From NCBI GenBank assembly GCA_037501455.1, contig CM074862.1, positions 53,475,501 through 53,539,500 on the forward strand: DNA of 64,000 nt, written 5' to 3'. Made by a program: the position numbers and the translations under genes. Origin of the DNA: Lantana camara (taxonomy: Eukaryota > Streptophyta > Magnoliopsida > Lamiales > Verbenaceae). This document shows, piece after piece, positions 22,165 through 33,441 of this stretch (position 1 is its first letter; each line of letters opens with the position of its first letter). The notes under the pieces were generated by a model that had not been told where the DNA came from, did not search any database, and saw only the letters and a list, made by a program, of their open reading frames with translations.

Positions 22165-22539
22165 TTACTTATGAAGCCAATTCATTCCCAAAATAATCCC
22201 ATACTTTGTCATTGGTAGTGCAACAAGATCCAAGGGATAAAACTGACCATTGATTCTAATAGGGCAGCATTTATATACTTGATCCGTTTTAAGGCAAGTT
22301 CCTAAAGGAGAACTTACTTCAAAAAGATATGGCAATTGCTCAAGTGGAAATTGTAAACGCGCACATAATTTGGATGCAATGAATGAATGCGTGGCACCAG
22401 GGTCATACAGGACCTTAACTGGCGTGTCAAGAACATTTACCGTACCTTCCACAACAGCCGTAGGATCTGGCTCGTCGCATCCATCCAGAGCATAAGCCCT
22501 TCCTCTGACCATTGGCTTGTTTGCATTTCCCGCCACCGC
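22165..22539 (-). pseudogene. pol: B2 aspartic protease domain
   Basis: By eye it is identical in protein sequence to the B1 protease, including DPGATHSFI and the terminal TAA that replaces a sense codon before GVKLDC. It lies in frame with gag upstream, separated by TAA at 22540-22542. Confidence 0.82.
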
Positions 22540-23520
22540 TTAACCTTTGCCTTGATACCCTTGCCGTCCTGGCCTACCTTTTGCTTTTGGACAATTCCCG
22601 AGCTTGTGGTCAGGACTTCCACAATAGAAGCACTGGCCAGTTTTCTTTCTACAGGTTGCTTCGGTATGCCCTGGCCTATGGCAGAATTCACATTCGATCT
22701 CGTTCTGAGGGGAAAGTGGTGCTTGCGGGGGTGCCATCATTGGTCTCTTTCCTGATCTAAAATTTAACTGATTGGCTGAGCGTTTGAATCCCTGTGGTGG
22801 TTTCGATTGATATGGCTTCACATGGTTGGCGGTCATCCTGATCTCTCTATGGGCTGCTTCAGTACTCAGAGCAGTTTCAACTGCCTGAGTGTATCCTTCA
22901 AGATTCAGAGGTGCCAAAGCCCATCGTAATTCTGACTTGAGTCCATTGATGAAGCGTTTGGTCTTCCTACACTCATCGTACAGAATATGCGGTACATATT
23001 GTATCAGTCTCACAAACTTGGCCTCGTACTCTGCCACAGATAGTGTTCCTTGGGTAAGATTCATAAACTCGGATTCCCGGGCATCCCGAGCGACTTGCGG
23101 AATAAACTTGTTCTCAAATGCTCTAACAAACTCAGTCCAGCCGTACCTTATCCCATTTTCAATCCACACATTCTTCGTATGATTCCACCAATTCAGCGCT
23201 GCTCCTTCCAGGAGGAAGGTTGCAAAATGAACTCGCTCTCTATCCTCCGGAAAGATGTTCATGGCTTCGAAGATCTTCACTAAGCTTGCAATCTAGTTTT
23301 CAGCTTTAAGATCATTGGGCTCTCCGAAGAACTTCTGGGGGTTCATTCGGAGAAACTTTTCAAGTGTCTTTTCATTAACTGAGTTGTAAGCCAGAGCAAA
23401 TTGCCTCAAAGTCTCCCCAATTTCTGGTTGTTCTTGTGGTATCGGTGGAGGACGGGGAAATTCCTCAGGTGGTGGCGGTGGCGGTGGAATGCGTTCACGT
23501 GGAGCTCTTCTCGGCGGTAT
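22540..23520 (-). pseudogene. gag: B2 gag, start codon lost and one nonsense codon
   Basis: It is homologous to B1 gag through both zinc knuckles. The initiating ATG of B1 reads ATA at 23520-23518. A TAG at 23293-23295 replaces the Trp of the AENWI motif. Downstream the frame is open for 246 codons from a Met at 23280, and the Leu codon that is TGA in B1 is intact here. The two gag copies thus carry different private lesions. Confidence 0.88.
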
Positions 23521-24153
23521 ATTGTCACTGTATTCATAATATCACCCCAAACAGATATAATGCATGGCGATAAGAATGGTCCATATACTCAATGTTCCAC
23601 ATCAGTAAATAACAATCAATCATCAAAGTTGTAATTAGGCACGTAGTCATCAATTCAAAGTGTCCCAATTTAATCCATTAAGCAATCATTATTCACTAGT
23701 AACAGAAAACAGTCATATATATAGATGCACAAAATGAAATGGTATGATCCATGCACGGCCCTAATGGTATCTTGAAGCATTTCTAAAACTCATGACATGA
23801 TAGATATAGAGAATGGTAACATGCAATGACATGAGTAAAGCCGCAAAAGATGATGTCATATATGCAAAATTTGGAAAAGCTTTTATACAAAGGCTATATC
23901 TGACCAAAAAGACAAAAAGGGGGAGGACCCGATGCTAAGTTGAGTTGCTCCCGTACAGCCTAAGCTCTCCAAAACATCATCTGTCAACTGTCATAATCTG
24001 CCAAAAGCGGGGATCTCTGGGGTATATATAATCCCCTCTGCACCTGTCAGAAGTCACCCTATCTGTCATAATGTGCTGCATACCTGCTGAGTATATATAT
24101 GCTACTGCTATCTGCCTCTATATACAAGTCCCAACGGTCCGGACTCAGCTCCT
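23521..24153 (-). other. Non-coding spacer between upstream ORF and gag (B2)
   Basis: About 630 bp corresponds to 14588-15210 in B1, with a few small indels (for example near 23630-23645). No coding-like ORF is seen. Confidence 0.5.
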
Positions 24154-24864
24154 CTACTGCTGGCTATGACTGGCTCCATCGCTATCATCAGATACAACAA
24201 CGAAATCTCCTTGTCGTGCTGGAGATGGGCTCTCCTCCTCAGATGATCCCTCTGTCTCCTGATCCTCTCCTGCATGTGTGTCCATAGGGTCCCCTGGAGC
24301 AGCTGACTCACTGTGTACTGGTCCCTCGTACTCCAAAGCCGCCTGCTCATCGGTAAGGTAGAAAGTCTCACAAAGTCGGGCCCTAATCCGGCTCTGATAA
24401 CGATGGTGCATCTCCATAGCAAAATCCCTATCAGTAGTCATATATGCCAAGTCTGCCTCTAATTGTGCAATACGGGACGCCTGCTGGACTCTGGCCTGGC
24501 GTTCCTCTGTCAATCGAGCCTCCATCTCTCTGGTATGTTCCCGGGCAATATCCCGATCAGTCCGGTGCTGTGCTGCCAAATCATGGTAACGAATAGCCTC
24601 CAGCCGAACCTCTCTCAATCTCAAGCTATCCTGTAGGTATCCATCCCGTTCAGTTTCCAGCTGATGAACGACCCTATTGGGGTACGAATACCCCAGGTGT
24701 CCCCTCTCCTGCGCTCGCTGCCATGTATAGTAATGGGCCCTACCCCGGCGAACTACTGCTACTGTACGAGGGGGCTCAAGCTCCTCAAAATATACCTCAT
24801 CCTGCTCTCGTTGACTCAGGCTGTCCATAACTTTAGTGAAAGCACGCAGACTCGCACTGTCCAT
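24154..24864 (-). CDS. Upstream coiled-coil protein ORF of B2 (236 aa), function unknown
   Basis: The ORF lies between the PBS (109 nt upstream of its ATG at 24864) and gag. The same frame is open further back into the LTR, but the PBS and LTR edge make MDSASLRAF the sensible start; a second Met follows at residue 13. Residues 1-60 are mixed. Residues about 65-165 are rich in Leu, Arg, Glu and Gln with heptad-like spacing, and probably form a long coiled coil. Residues 180-236 form an acidic Ser/Glu/Asp/Pro tail. No catalytic or zinc motif is visible. Its position recalls the extra ORF1 before gag in Ogre/Tat elements, but I do not recognise the sequence, and such an ORF is not a standard part of Tekay elements. 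It is open in B2 although gag and pol are dead, so it may be expressed. Confidence 0.65.
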   Translation of the reverse strand: MDSASLRAFTKVMDSLSQREQDEVYFEELEPPRTVAVVRRGRAHYYTWQRAQERGHLGYSYPNRVVHQLETERDGYLQDSLRLREVRLEAIRYHDLAAQHRTDRDIAREHTREMEARLTEERQARVQQASRIAQLEADLAYMTTDRDFAMEMHHRYQSRIRARLCETFYLTDEQAALEYEGPVHSESAAPGDPMDTHAGEDQETEGSSEEESPSPARQGDFVVVSDDSDGASHSQQ

Positions 24865-24972
24865 AACTACAGAGTAAGCACAGATATGAATACCAAGATG
24901 TAGAGTAAGTAAACTCAAAACATCCTCTATGCTTCGAGCTCCCAGGTTAAGTCTCTTCTTACTCAACCTGAG

Positions 24973-24984
24973 GCTCTGATACCA
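24973..24984 (-). other. Primer-binding site of B2 (tRNA-iMet)
   Basis: Sense TGGTATCAGAGC lies 7 nt inside the right LTR edge at 24992, as in B1. Confidence 0.9.
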
Positions 24985-24991
24985 CCTTAGC

Positions 24992-27900
24992 TGTAGCGCC
25001 CCAACGCCACAACCCCGCACCGTTGTATCACCCAAGTAACTGGGAAGCTTTATTACTTGAGAGATACTTCCGCGAACGGACAGAACATAACAAAGATCAG
25101 AGTAACCAGTGTTGACAACGCAGCGGAATTTCAGAATAATTTTAAACTTTTGAAAACATGAATGCAACACAGTAGTATATGCATAACCACAGAAGCAAGT
25201 AGCCATAATATTAACATAAAACCTTAGTTCAATAGGGAAAACAAAGGAACATAATAAAAACGGAGTCCAAGTAATTCAGGTCGTAGCCTGAACAAGTTCT
25301 CATAGTAAAACATGCAACGTAAAGGTAGAGGTAACCACGACTATGCAGGACAAAGGAAAAGCAACTAGCAATCCTGACTTAACAAAAGACCTCCTACAGC
25401 TTCAAGATACCTCTAGGAAGCGCCGGGCTGCCTACCTGAAACCATGAGGTCAGAAAACAGGGTAGAGGTATTAGTCAAAGGGACTAAGTGAGGTAATTTG
25501 CAGTAAGAAAGAGTAATTGGACTTGAAGGGTTTTGAAAGACTTTCTTAGCGACTTTCCTCAAACCGGAAAGAAACTCTTTTATCTTAAAACGGGATTTTT
25601 CACAAGCACACACAAGCACACACATCAGAGGTTCTGGTTCATATATACTTAAAAACGGGAACAGGGTACGGGATATTTTCCAAAAGTATGAACCAGACTT
25701 TAAAACCAAAGTTTGCCCGCAAGCTAGGCCATATCCACCCTTTACTCCTCAAAACATTTACAAAGTTGGTATCGAGATCCGTTAGGACCCCGACACCCAT
25801 AATCACATGCACCACCCCTTCTCCCCTTATTGTCGCGCCCAGGGAGCTACCCCGCGGTGAGGTGCAAAACGAGAGGAATTTACCACCTCTCCCGACCTTC
25901 GATGTGGAGTAACCAACCTCTGATTAAACCATCATCAAGGTCATTACGGCGGCCAGTATCATAGTAGCCATTGGCACACGCCTCCCGGTCTACTACTAAC
26001 CATACCGCCAGGGCCCAACATAACAAAGTTTCCAAAGCTTGCTTTCAGAATAACAAAGGTGCATAAGCACACAGAGTTCAAATGACTGAACCTTTAATCA
26101 AAGCAGTATAACAGTGAACAGAACGTATATCAGAGATCATTGACTTTAAACTCGAAGCATTGCCCCAAACGGGAAAACGTTAACTTGAAAGATAGGAATC
26201 TTTGCACCCGAAGGCGTTGATTTTGAAATCATTTGAAAACGAAGGAATATTCATGGTTCCAGTTGAAATAGTTTAAACCTCACCTATTTATTTAGATAAG
26301 CTGATAGTTGGTAGAAGACAGGGTTCACACAGTACCCTGCGGATCCCAGAACTCGGTATTATCTCCCGTAAGTGACAGACTACTATGAGCTTAAGGGTCT
26401 GAGTCCCACAAATGATTAATGATGCATGATTGAGTGCGGGTAGTCAAGTATTGAAGTGTAAGATTGAAAAGAATACGACACATTTAAACAAGGGATAATC
26501 TTTCCCGAAGAAAGAGTTCGGGCAAACGATTAGTCTCATTAGAAAACTCGTATCAAAAGCTTAGGGGTATGTTCTTAGGGTCTTAGAACAACCCCAATGT
26601 GAACTTTGAAATCTACTTTGATCCCTTGTTTTTGAGAATTTTCGAAAAATGCTTTGACCGTTGAATTCGTCTCTTTGAAATGATCAATTAGGTTAAAAGT
26701 CAAAATTCTTGGTCAAGGTCAAAGTCAATGTAAAAGTCAAAGGTCAAGGGTCAAAGGTCAAAGGTCACTATTCAAGTATATGGTATATATACTGTATGTA
26801 TACTGTACTTATACTGTATGTATACGTGTATTTATATTGTATGTAAACGGTATTTATACTGTATGTATACGGTATTTGTACGGGGATACCTACCGTATTT
26901 ATACAGTATTTATACAAGGTACATACAGTATTTATACAAGAATACATGCCGTATTTATACTAGAATACATACGGTATTTATACAAAAGTACATACGTATT
27001 TATTAGGGAAATACACATAGTATTTATACGAAAGTATACACGTATTTATACGTATTGGAATCAAATACGTATACGTATATTATACATGTATACCATAACA
27101 TATATCAATTGGTCAAGTATAATTATATGTAACAATTAATTAAACATGTAACATTTAAAACTATAGGTTATACTTTAATTATGTAACATTAAATAACATG
27201 TAACATTTAATTAAATCATGAAATAAATTAAATTACTTAAGTATGATCATAAAATAATTAAAATGTAACATATAACATGCTAGCATAATTGTCACATAAT
27301 TAATTTGTCACAAAATTAAATGATGTAACACATTTCATAATAAACTATACTATAAGAAATATAATTCATAATTCATGAATAATTAAAGCATAAATTAAAT
27401 CACATAATTCATGCACAAAATAAAACATAAATTAAATCCTAAACCTAGCATAATTAATAAATAAAATAAAACATAAAATAAAACACAAATTAAAAAATAA
27501 ATTAAACTAATTAAAACATAAAAAAATAAGAAAACTAACCTTAAAAGGGGGGAGGAGTTCGGCCACTATGGGGAGAGGAAGAGAATGGAGTGAGCACAAA
27601 ATGAGACCCCAACACACTTATTTATAGTTGTTGGGAAGGACCAAAGTGCAAATAATATTTATTTTAGGGACTTAAGGTGGGGTACTTTATGAAATTTCCA
27701 AAACTAGGTTTCCTTCTTTACATAATTGTCACAGCAGGGGTATTCTGGTAATTTCACCTTTCTCCTGAGTATTTTTGAAGTTGGAAAAGTGTCCAAGAGC
27801 TAGGAAATAAAATTTTCTTCGAAACGGTTACTCACGGGTCGAAATCGGACGTACGGTTTAAAAGTTATAAGCTTCGGAAGATTTGATTTTCTTGAATTTC

Positions 27901-28395
27901 GAAAATTAATTAAATTATGAAATAAATACTAGGATAAGATTTGAAGATCCGAAAGGCTTTCCAAAAATGTAGAAAAATTCGAGGAACGTTATGGTGATGA
28001 TCTCAAGGGCTAAATCATTCTAACGAAGGAAATATTTCTTACCGACGGGAATTCTTATTTGAAAATAAATTCTTAAATTGCTCTGGACACATAAACGAAA
28101 CCTCAAAGCATTGAAAAGAGAGTTGAAAAATTCTAAGAAAGTAGGTATAGGTTCTTCGAGGTCTCTTGAATAAAACGGTATAGTGCTGGTTCGGAAATAA
28201 GTAGTGCTTATAGGGTTTAAAGGTAGTTTCCCCCCCCCCCCCCCCCCTTTTGGTCACCTAATATCACATATGAGCACTCAATTCATGTAGGGATGCATGA
28301 TATGATTTATTTAAAATACGGATCAAGTTCTATAAACACCCTTACGTCGCCCTTAGTTTACCTTTATTGATCCGGTCCCGAACCGGGCTGTCACA
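24992..28395 (-). repeat. Right LTR of the B composite (5' LTR of B2)
   Basis: It is 3404 bp, with the same ends as the other two LTRs. It holds eight TTGAC units (about 26700-26765), the AT palindrome array (about 26775-27090) and a C16-17 tract at about 28230-28246. Its outer edge at 28395 abuts the gag gene of element C in mid-frame, so the B copy that supplied this LTR inserted into C. Confidence 0.9.
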
Positions 28396-29509
28396 ATGTG
28401 GATTGTACCTTCAACCACGCGTTGGCATCCACATCCACATTCTCTTCCTCGTCTTCCAAAGCATAAGCTCTCGCTTGGATCGGTGCTCTCGGAGGCATAA
28501 CATTCAATGGTTGAGGGGCTCGAGGCTGAGGTGCTCTCACTTGAGGGCAAGTACTAATCAAATGACCGGGCTCTCCACACTTATAACATCTCCTCAATTT
28601 CTTTCGGCATGACTCCTCGGTGTGATTGGGACCCTTGCAATAACTACATTGAATCGGGGCCGGTAGAGCTGGTGCCGCCGGTACCGGAGGTCGACCTTTC
28701 TTGACCGTAGTATTAAGACATTGGGGTTTGAAGACCGGAGGCCCACTATAGGATGCTGGCCTCTTCCCCAAATTTGAGCTCGAACCCTGGCCCGAAGAGT
28801 AAGTCGGTCTCAATCTTGTGTTGTTAGCTTCCACTTTGATTGCCTTCCTCGTAGCCTTTTCCCACGTATCCACGGTAGCAGCCTTAATAGCATTTTGGAT
28901 ATCATATCTCAAGCCATGAACGAAATTACGGGCTTTCTGGGTGTCATCATTGGTGATGTGTGGGGCGTACGGTGCAAGTCTCTCAAATTCCAAAATATAC
29001 TCTTCAACCGAACGGTTCCCTTGTCTCAATTCTGTAAATTGCTGAAGTCTTCTCTCACGAGCACTTGTTGGAACATACTTGTGACGAAACTCTCTCACAA
29101 AGCTTTCCCAATCAAACTCTTCTCCATTCCTCTCCAATCGAGCTCTCATAGCCTTGAGCCAATTGGACGCGGGGCCTTGCACAAACCGGGCCGTACAAAC
29201 AGCTTTCTCATGCGAAGGGGCGGGGCAAATTTCCCAAATTCCTGCGACTTCTGACAACCACTCTTCGGCTTGGATATCATCCCCTCCATACCACTTAGGT
29301 GGATTGTTGTTTCTGAACTCCTTAAAGGCCGAAGTTACTTGCCCACCTTGTCCTTCCCATGGTGGATTATTCCTTTTATTCTGTTGAAGTTGGTTCAGAA
29401 GAGCCTGCACAATATTCTCAGCATTCATCTGAGGAGGTGAAGGTACTTGTGGAGGGGGTTGATTGAGATCAGGAGTCTGCTCCCTATCTGCTCTCCTTCT
29501 TGGAGGCAT
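28396..29509 (-). pseudogene. gag: Element C gag, truncated by the B composite
   Basis: The ATG at 29509 starts MPPRRRADREQ. The capsid-like core includes the PPKWYGGDD, WLKAMRARL, FVREFRHKYVP, VEEYILEFERLAPYAPH and ARNFVHGL segments. Two CX2CX4HX4C zinc knuckles follow (CSYCKGPNH..., CYKCGEPGH...). The frame continues into the start of the protease region (ARAYALEDEE). Near 28415-28421 a one-base frameshift occurs, because the expected VVEGTIHI lies in another frame. The gene is then cut at 28395/28396 by the B LTR. The rest of pol and the 3' LTR of C are not in this window. C is a second, distinct Tekay-like family. Confidence 0.88.
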
Positions 29510-29718
29510 CCTGAAAATTCACAAATCAAGAAGATATCGATGCATGGGGTTCAATTCATGATTATGAAGTCAATTGTCGAGAATTTAAGCAATTAAGTCA
29601 CATAGAGATGTAAATGAATGCAAATAATCACATACTCCTATACCGAATGACCTAGACAGACTCAACACGACTCGAGAGCTCTGGTTTGGCAACCGAGAGC
29701 TCTGATACCACGCAAGGA
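29510..29718 (-). other. Element C leader with primer-binding site
   Basis: The PBS (sense TGGTATCAGAGC) is at 29699-29710, 8 nt inside the LTR edge. The leader to the gag ATG is only about 190 nt and has no upstream ORF. It aligns by eye with the leaders of the non-coding elements A (35103-35360), G (60947-61230) and F (about 52560-52804): each has TGGTATCAGAGC, a CTCTCG/GTCTCG-like stretch, GGTC-TCGGYATAG-like text and GTGTGCATTGCATC-like text. Confidence 0.75.
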
Positions 29719-32677
29719 TGTAACACCCCCGGAGCGAAGGGTGCCACATCCCCCGCACTAAGGTCTAACACGAGTAACGAAATGGAAGTTCGCACCCGTA
29801 TCAAACCATAGCGAACGGGATACACACAAAACTCACACCCTCGCTAGGCGGCCTGCACCCTCAAGAACTGCGAGAATTAAAATCAGAGTAGCGGAAGCAA
29901 TTCATATACCAAACATGATTCCCAAGATCATCACATATACATATCAAAATGGGAGAGGGTCAAGTATTCAAGCTCGATCATATACAAAATACACAATGCC
30001 ATCACGGCCAGAAGAGCATAAGTGTATACCGAATACATAATCTTAAAATAATAAGCAAAAGAAGAAGAAATCCACTACGATGCATGAAGACTCAAGCTAT
30101 ACCACAATTAAACCCAAAAGACACTTGCCGCCTAGCTTGACTCGGAAGAACCTGCAAACTCTAAAGAAAGGGAAAAGGGGAAAAACAACAACGAAGGTTA
30201 GTCCTAGCGATTAGTGAGGGGGCTAACTCACGCACCCGATATATATATATAGAGCAAAGCATTTAATCAAAACGGAAAAATCCTTGAACCGAGAGTGGTT
30301 TTTGGAAGCCAAAGTAGTTCCCGTGATATAGATATACATAGGTTAAAGGAAAGGTACAAGGCCAAAAGCCAAACTCCAAGTTTTATGTAAATTAAGAATC
30401 CACTCTCATTCCATAGATCATACAGAGCTAAACCAACTCAGCGAGTAAGAGCCACACACATCCCCACTTCCATATACGAAGATCAAAGCAAAACAAAACA
30501 AATCAGAATCCATCCCTAACACCCGTTCATAGAAGGGTTGATCGGCCCTAACTATCCACATACACAGAAGAGACAAGGTTTAATTACTACCTTGAAACCT
30601 TCGGCGGTTACCTCCGCCGGCTCAAGAGAAACACCCTTCCTCAGCCTCCCAAGGTTGGGCGAGACTCTCAAATGGAGGTGTTGATGGAAGAGCTCGGCGA
30701 CCCCTCGGCCGTCCCGATATTACCATACCACACTCCGGGGCCCAAACATATCACGAAAGTCACACAAACATATCTCAAAGCTTATCTTTCAAAGCCACAT
30801 CTCGCTTACACACACACACTTGCAAAAAATTAAACTTTTCAAACAAAAGCAAAATAGCTTATATACTTATACAAAACATTTTAAACTCTTATAACAAATG
30901 GGGCAAATCCCGCAACATAAGTATCATACACTTATTTACCATATATTATATGTATCCACATGCGAGGCCTAAAATCAAGTAGGGTTATAGGTCGAATAAC
31001 TAAAAGAACAAAAACCTCACCTTATCAACGAACGTAGTGGAGATAAAATTGTGACAACCGAACACCTAGGGAGCAAGCTCGTCCTCTACAGGGAGATCCT
31101 CTGAACAAGATAAACAACAAGAAACACTCTTAGACTCAATATGAACCACATTGACGCTCGGTACATGCGTATGTATGTTTATGATGCAAATGATATGAAA
31201 TGAATCCACATTTAGATCATTTACGAGTATTCAATGCATATACGAACATACGTCATAAACGAGGAGATAAAACAAAGCACAAATTCATAACATATGGCTT
31301 AACACAAAATATAACAAGTTGGTCATGCATACACATCAAAACGAGGCAAGAAGGATCAACAAGAAGCAACGGAAAGGAAGCAAAACCAAGCAAAGACGGG
31401 CGAAAAACTAGAGTTCCTAGGGGACACGCCCATGCCCCCCTGGAAGGGCAAGATGAGACACCCCCGTGTCTCAGTACAGAAACCGAACAACGAAAACCCG
31501 AAGGTGACACGCCCGTGTCACCAAGAAGGGCAAACCGAGACACCCCCGTGTCTCTGTACAGAAAAACGAACAACGAAATCAAAAGGTGACACGCCCTTGT
31601 CACCAACAAAGGGTAAACCGAGGCACCCCCGTGTCTCGTTACAGAAAAACGTAATTGGCTCAAACATCAAACTCAGCAACCCAAATAATATCAAACCCTC
31701 ATACTCCAACTACCAAGCAAGGAAAAGTAATAAATGCTAAGAATCAAGTCCTAGTCGCATAATAACATCATCAAATCTCAAGAAAACAAGAAAGGAGCAA
31801 GAATCCAACAAATTCTCCCAACTACTATTCACATGCTTGCCATATCTCATCAATCCACCATGCAAATGAACTCAAGAGCACATAAAAGAGAGAAGAGAGA
31901 GAGAAGATTTCAACCATGAACTCACCTTTCAAATTGGGTGAAGATTTGAGCTCAAAATCAAGAAAATGGACAAAGGGTTTTCTTCTTCCTCCTTACTTTG
32001 CTTGGCTGATCGGTTTCGGGAGAGAGGGAGAGATTGGATCAGTTTCAGCAGAAAAAGGGGAAAGAGAGGGCTTAACCAAGGGTTTGGAGTCAAGGTTAAA
32101 GGCTTAGTTAAGTTTAAGTGGGGTCCACAAAGTCATAGCTAGGTCAAAAGGTGTCTTTCAAGCATAAGGGGCTCGTTACGGGCGAAATTAGAAGGTCTTA
32201 ACGAGCTTAGAAAAATGTGAGGCTTGTCCCATTAAACCCGAATCGTCGAGATGAGTTCAACGGAGGTGACAGAATTTGAATCCGAATTCCCGAGCTCAAG
32301 ATACGCGTCCCGGAACCCAAGGTGCGCTAAATGCTCTTTAGCCTCCTTTAGGTCCCGTCTCCAAAACGAACCCAAAAAGGAAACCAAATCAAATACCAAA
32401 ACATATAACGAGCATATAAACGAGTCCATAAAGCATATAATTAAGACATATTACGAGTTCACAAAAATCAGAATTAAATACGAATCTAAAACGAGCAAAA
32501 TACAAAGTGAAGGAAAATTAAATGTTCAAGTTAAACAAATTCATATCAAAGCAATTAAGTTCAAATAACTTCAATTAATACTCGTTAGCAATTAAATATC
32601 GCATAATCACATAAGAGAATTAATTAAGTAGCGCACATAATAGGTTACCTGAGAGTCTGATCAGTCGGGATGTTACA
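29719..32677 (-). repeat. 5' LTR of element C (about 2.96 kb)
   Basis: Sense start TGTAACATCCCGACTG at 32677 and end at 29719 next to the leader. It carries the shared U5-like end module (GCGGGGGATGTGG in sense), a splice-donor-like AAAG|GTGAG (31926/31925), an acceptor-like TTTGCAG ending at 30152, and a palindrome array at 31421-31637. The 5 bp to the right (GTAAC, 32678-32682) would fit an insertion one base inside the start of the neighbouring LTR. Confidence 0.85.
31421..31637 (-). repeat. Alternating palindrome array in the C LTR
   Basis: Two palindrome types alternate. Type 2 (GAGACAC arm, CCCC loop, GTGTCTC arm) sits at 31455-31472, 31537-31554 and 31620-31637. Type 1 (GGTGACACG, CC, CGTGTCACC) sits at 31503-31522 and 31585-31604. 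Start-to-start spacing is 48, 34, 48 and 35 bp, a dimer of about 82 bp. The third type 2 copy has GAGGCAC, which still pairs by a G-T wobble. A degenerate copy lies at 31421-31440. Element H has the same alternation. Confidence 0.85.
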
Positions 32678-33441
32678 GTAACACCCCGCATTTTCGGAGC
32701 AAGATACGATGTCGTTTTCGTGCAATTGGAGTGTTATTTATTTAACTCTGCTTGTGCTTGAATTGCCTTGTTCATGTTTTAATAGTTTAATTGACTCGAG
32801 TTCAACCTTATGAAAACATGAGAACTTAATTGAAATATGTGTTTAATAACTATTTGCTCTGTAATTTGAAATATGTGGGCTAAATCTGAATTATTGAACT
32901 TTGGGGGTCAATTTCTAATTATGAGAAATTAGAGTGGACTTAATTGGGCACCACTTTAAATCTTCGGGGAACTTTTATAAATTCTAAATCTCTGAATTGG
33001 ATCTATTTGAAACCTAATTGGAATTTGAGGACTCAATTGCATCATCTTAATTCTTGAGGGACTAATTTGCAAATACTGAATTTGGAGACCTTTTATAATC
33101 TGAAAACCTAACCCTAATACATTTACCCCTCTTCTCCCTCACGATTAGCAGCTGCTCCATTCCATTTCTTCTTCCCTTTTCGATTTGCAGCAGTAGCAGC
33201 AGCGGCGCTGCCATCTCCGACAACCAGCAAACAGCCGCTGCCAACCACCATTCTCACCTCCGCCGATCCTCCTCTTTTCTCCTTCTTCGCTGCCCCATTT
33301 CTTCCCCTTTCGATTTCTAGTAGCAGCGCAGCAGTCTTCTTCTCCATCAAACCGCCGCCGCGACTCAGCCCTCTACCATCACCACCTCCGCCATCGTCTC
33401 GCCACCTGTCGCAAGGAAGGAGGCCAGTCCTTCGCTACTGC
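32678..33441 (+). repeat. LTR of element I, left part (split by element A)
   Basis: It begins GTAACACCCCGCATTTTCGG, one base short of the usual TGTAAC start because C abuts it. A-type TSD ACTGC ends this piece at 33437-33441, and the LTR resumes at 40028. 33120-33440 is CT- and CCG-rich. Small ORFs there are simple-sequence readings and show no family motif. Confidence 0.65.
33437..33441. repeat. Target-site duplication of element A, left copy (ACTGC)
   Basis: ACTGC precedes the 5' LTR, and the same five bases follow the 3' LTR at 40028-40032. Confidence 0.9.

Larger units (their letters stand above)
6724..28395 (-). mobile_element. Tandem Tekay-type Ty3/gypsy composite (element B): LTR-internal-LTR-internal-LTR
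   Basis: Three LTRs of about 3.35-3.4 kb (6724-10122, 15971-19317, 24992-28395) share two internal domains, B1 (10123-15970) and B2 (19318-24991). All are minus-oriented. Each internal domain has a PBS, an upstream coiled-coil ORF, gag, protease, RT, RNase H, integrase, chromodomain and PPT in order. The flanking 5-mers differ (GAACT at 6719-6723, ATGTG at 28396-28400). The outer ends therefore do not come from one insertion event, and recombination between two copies is the likely origin. LTR length, chromodomain and tRNA-Met PBS fit the Tekay/Del clade of chromoviruses. Confidence 0.9.

Noticed and set aside
24865..25206. The upstream ORF of B2 extends 114 codons further back with a Met at 25206.
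   Set aside because: That extension runs through the PBS and into the LTR, and the same frame is only open by chance there. The start at 24864 is downstream of the PBS and fits the B1 copy.
31421..31637. CRISPR-like array (short palindromic repeats with spacers) in the C LTR; also 1743-1876 and 37901-38068.
   Set aside because: Repeats are 18-22 bp, imperfect, of two types, and the spacers are themselves repeated. The setting is a plant retrotransposon.
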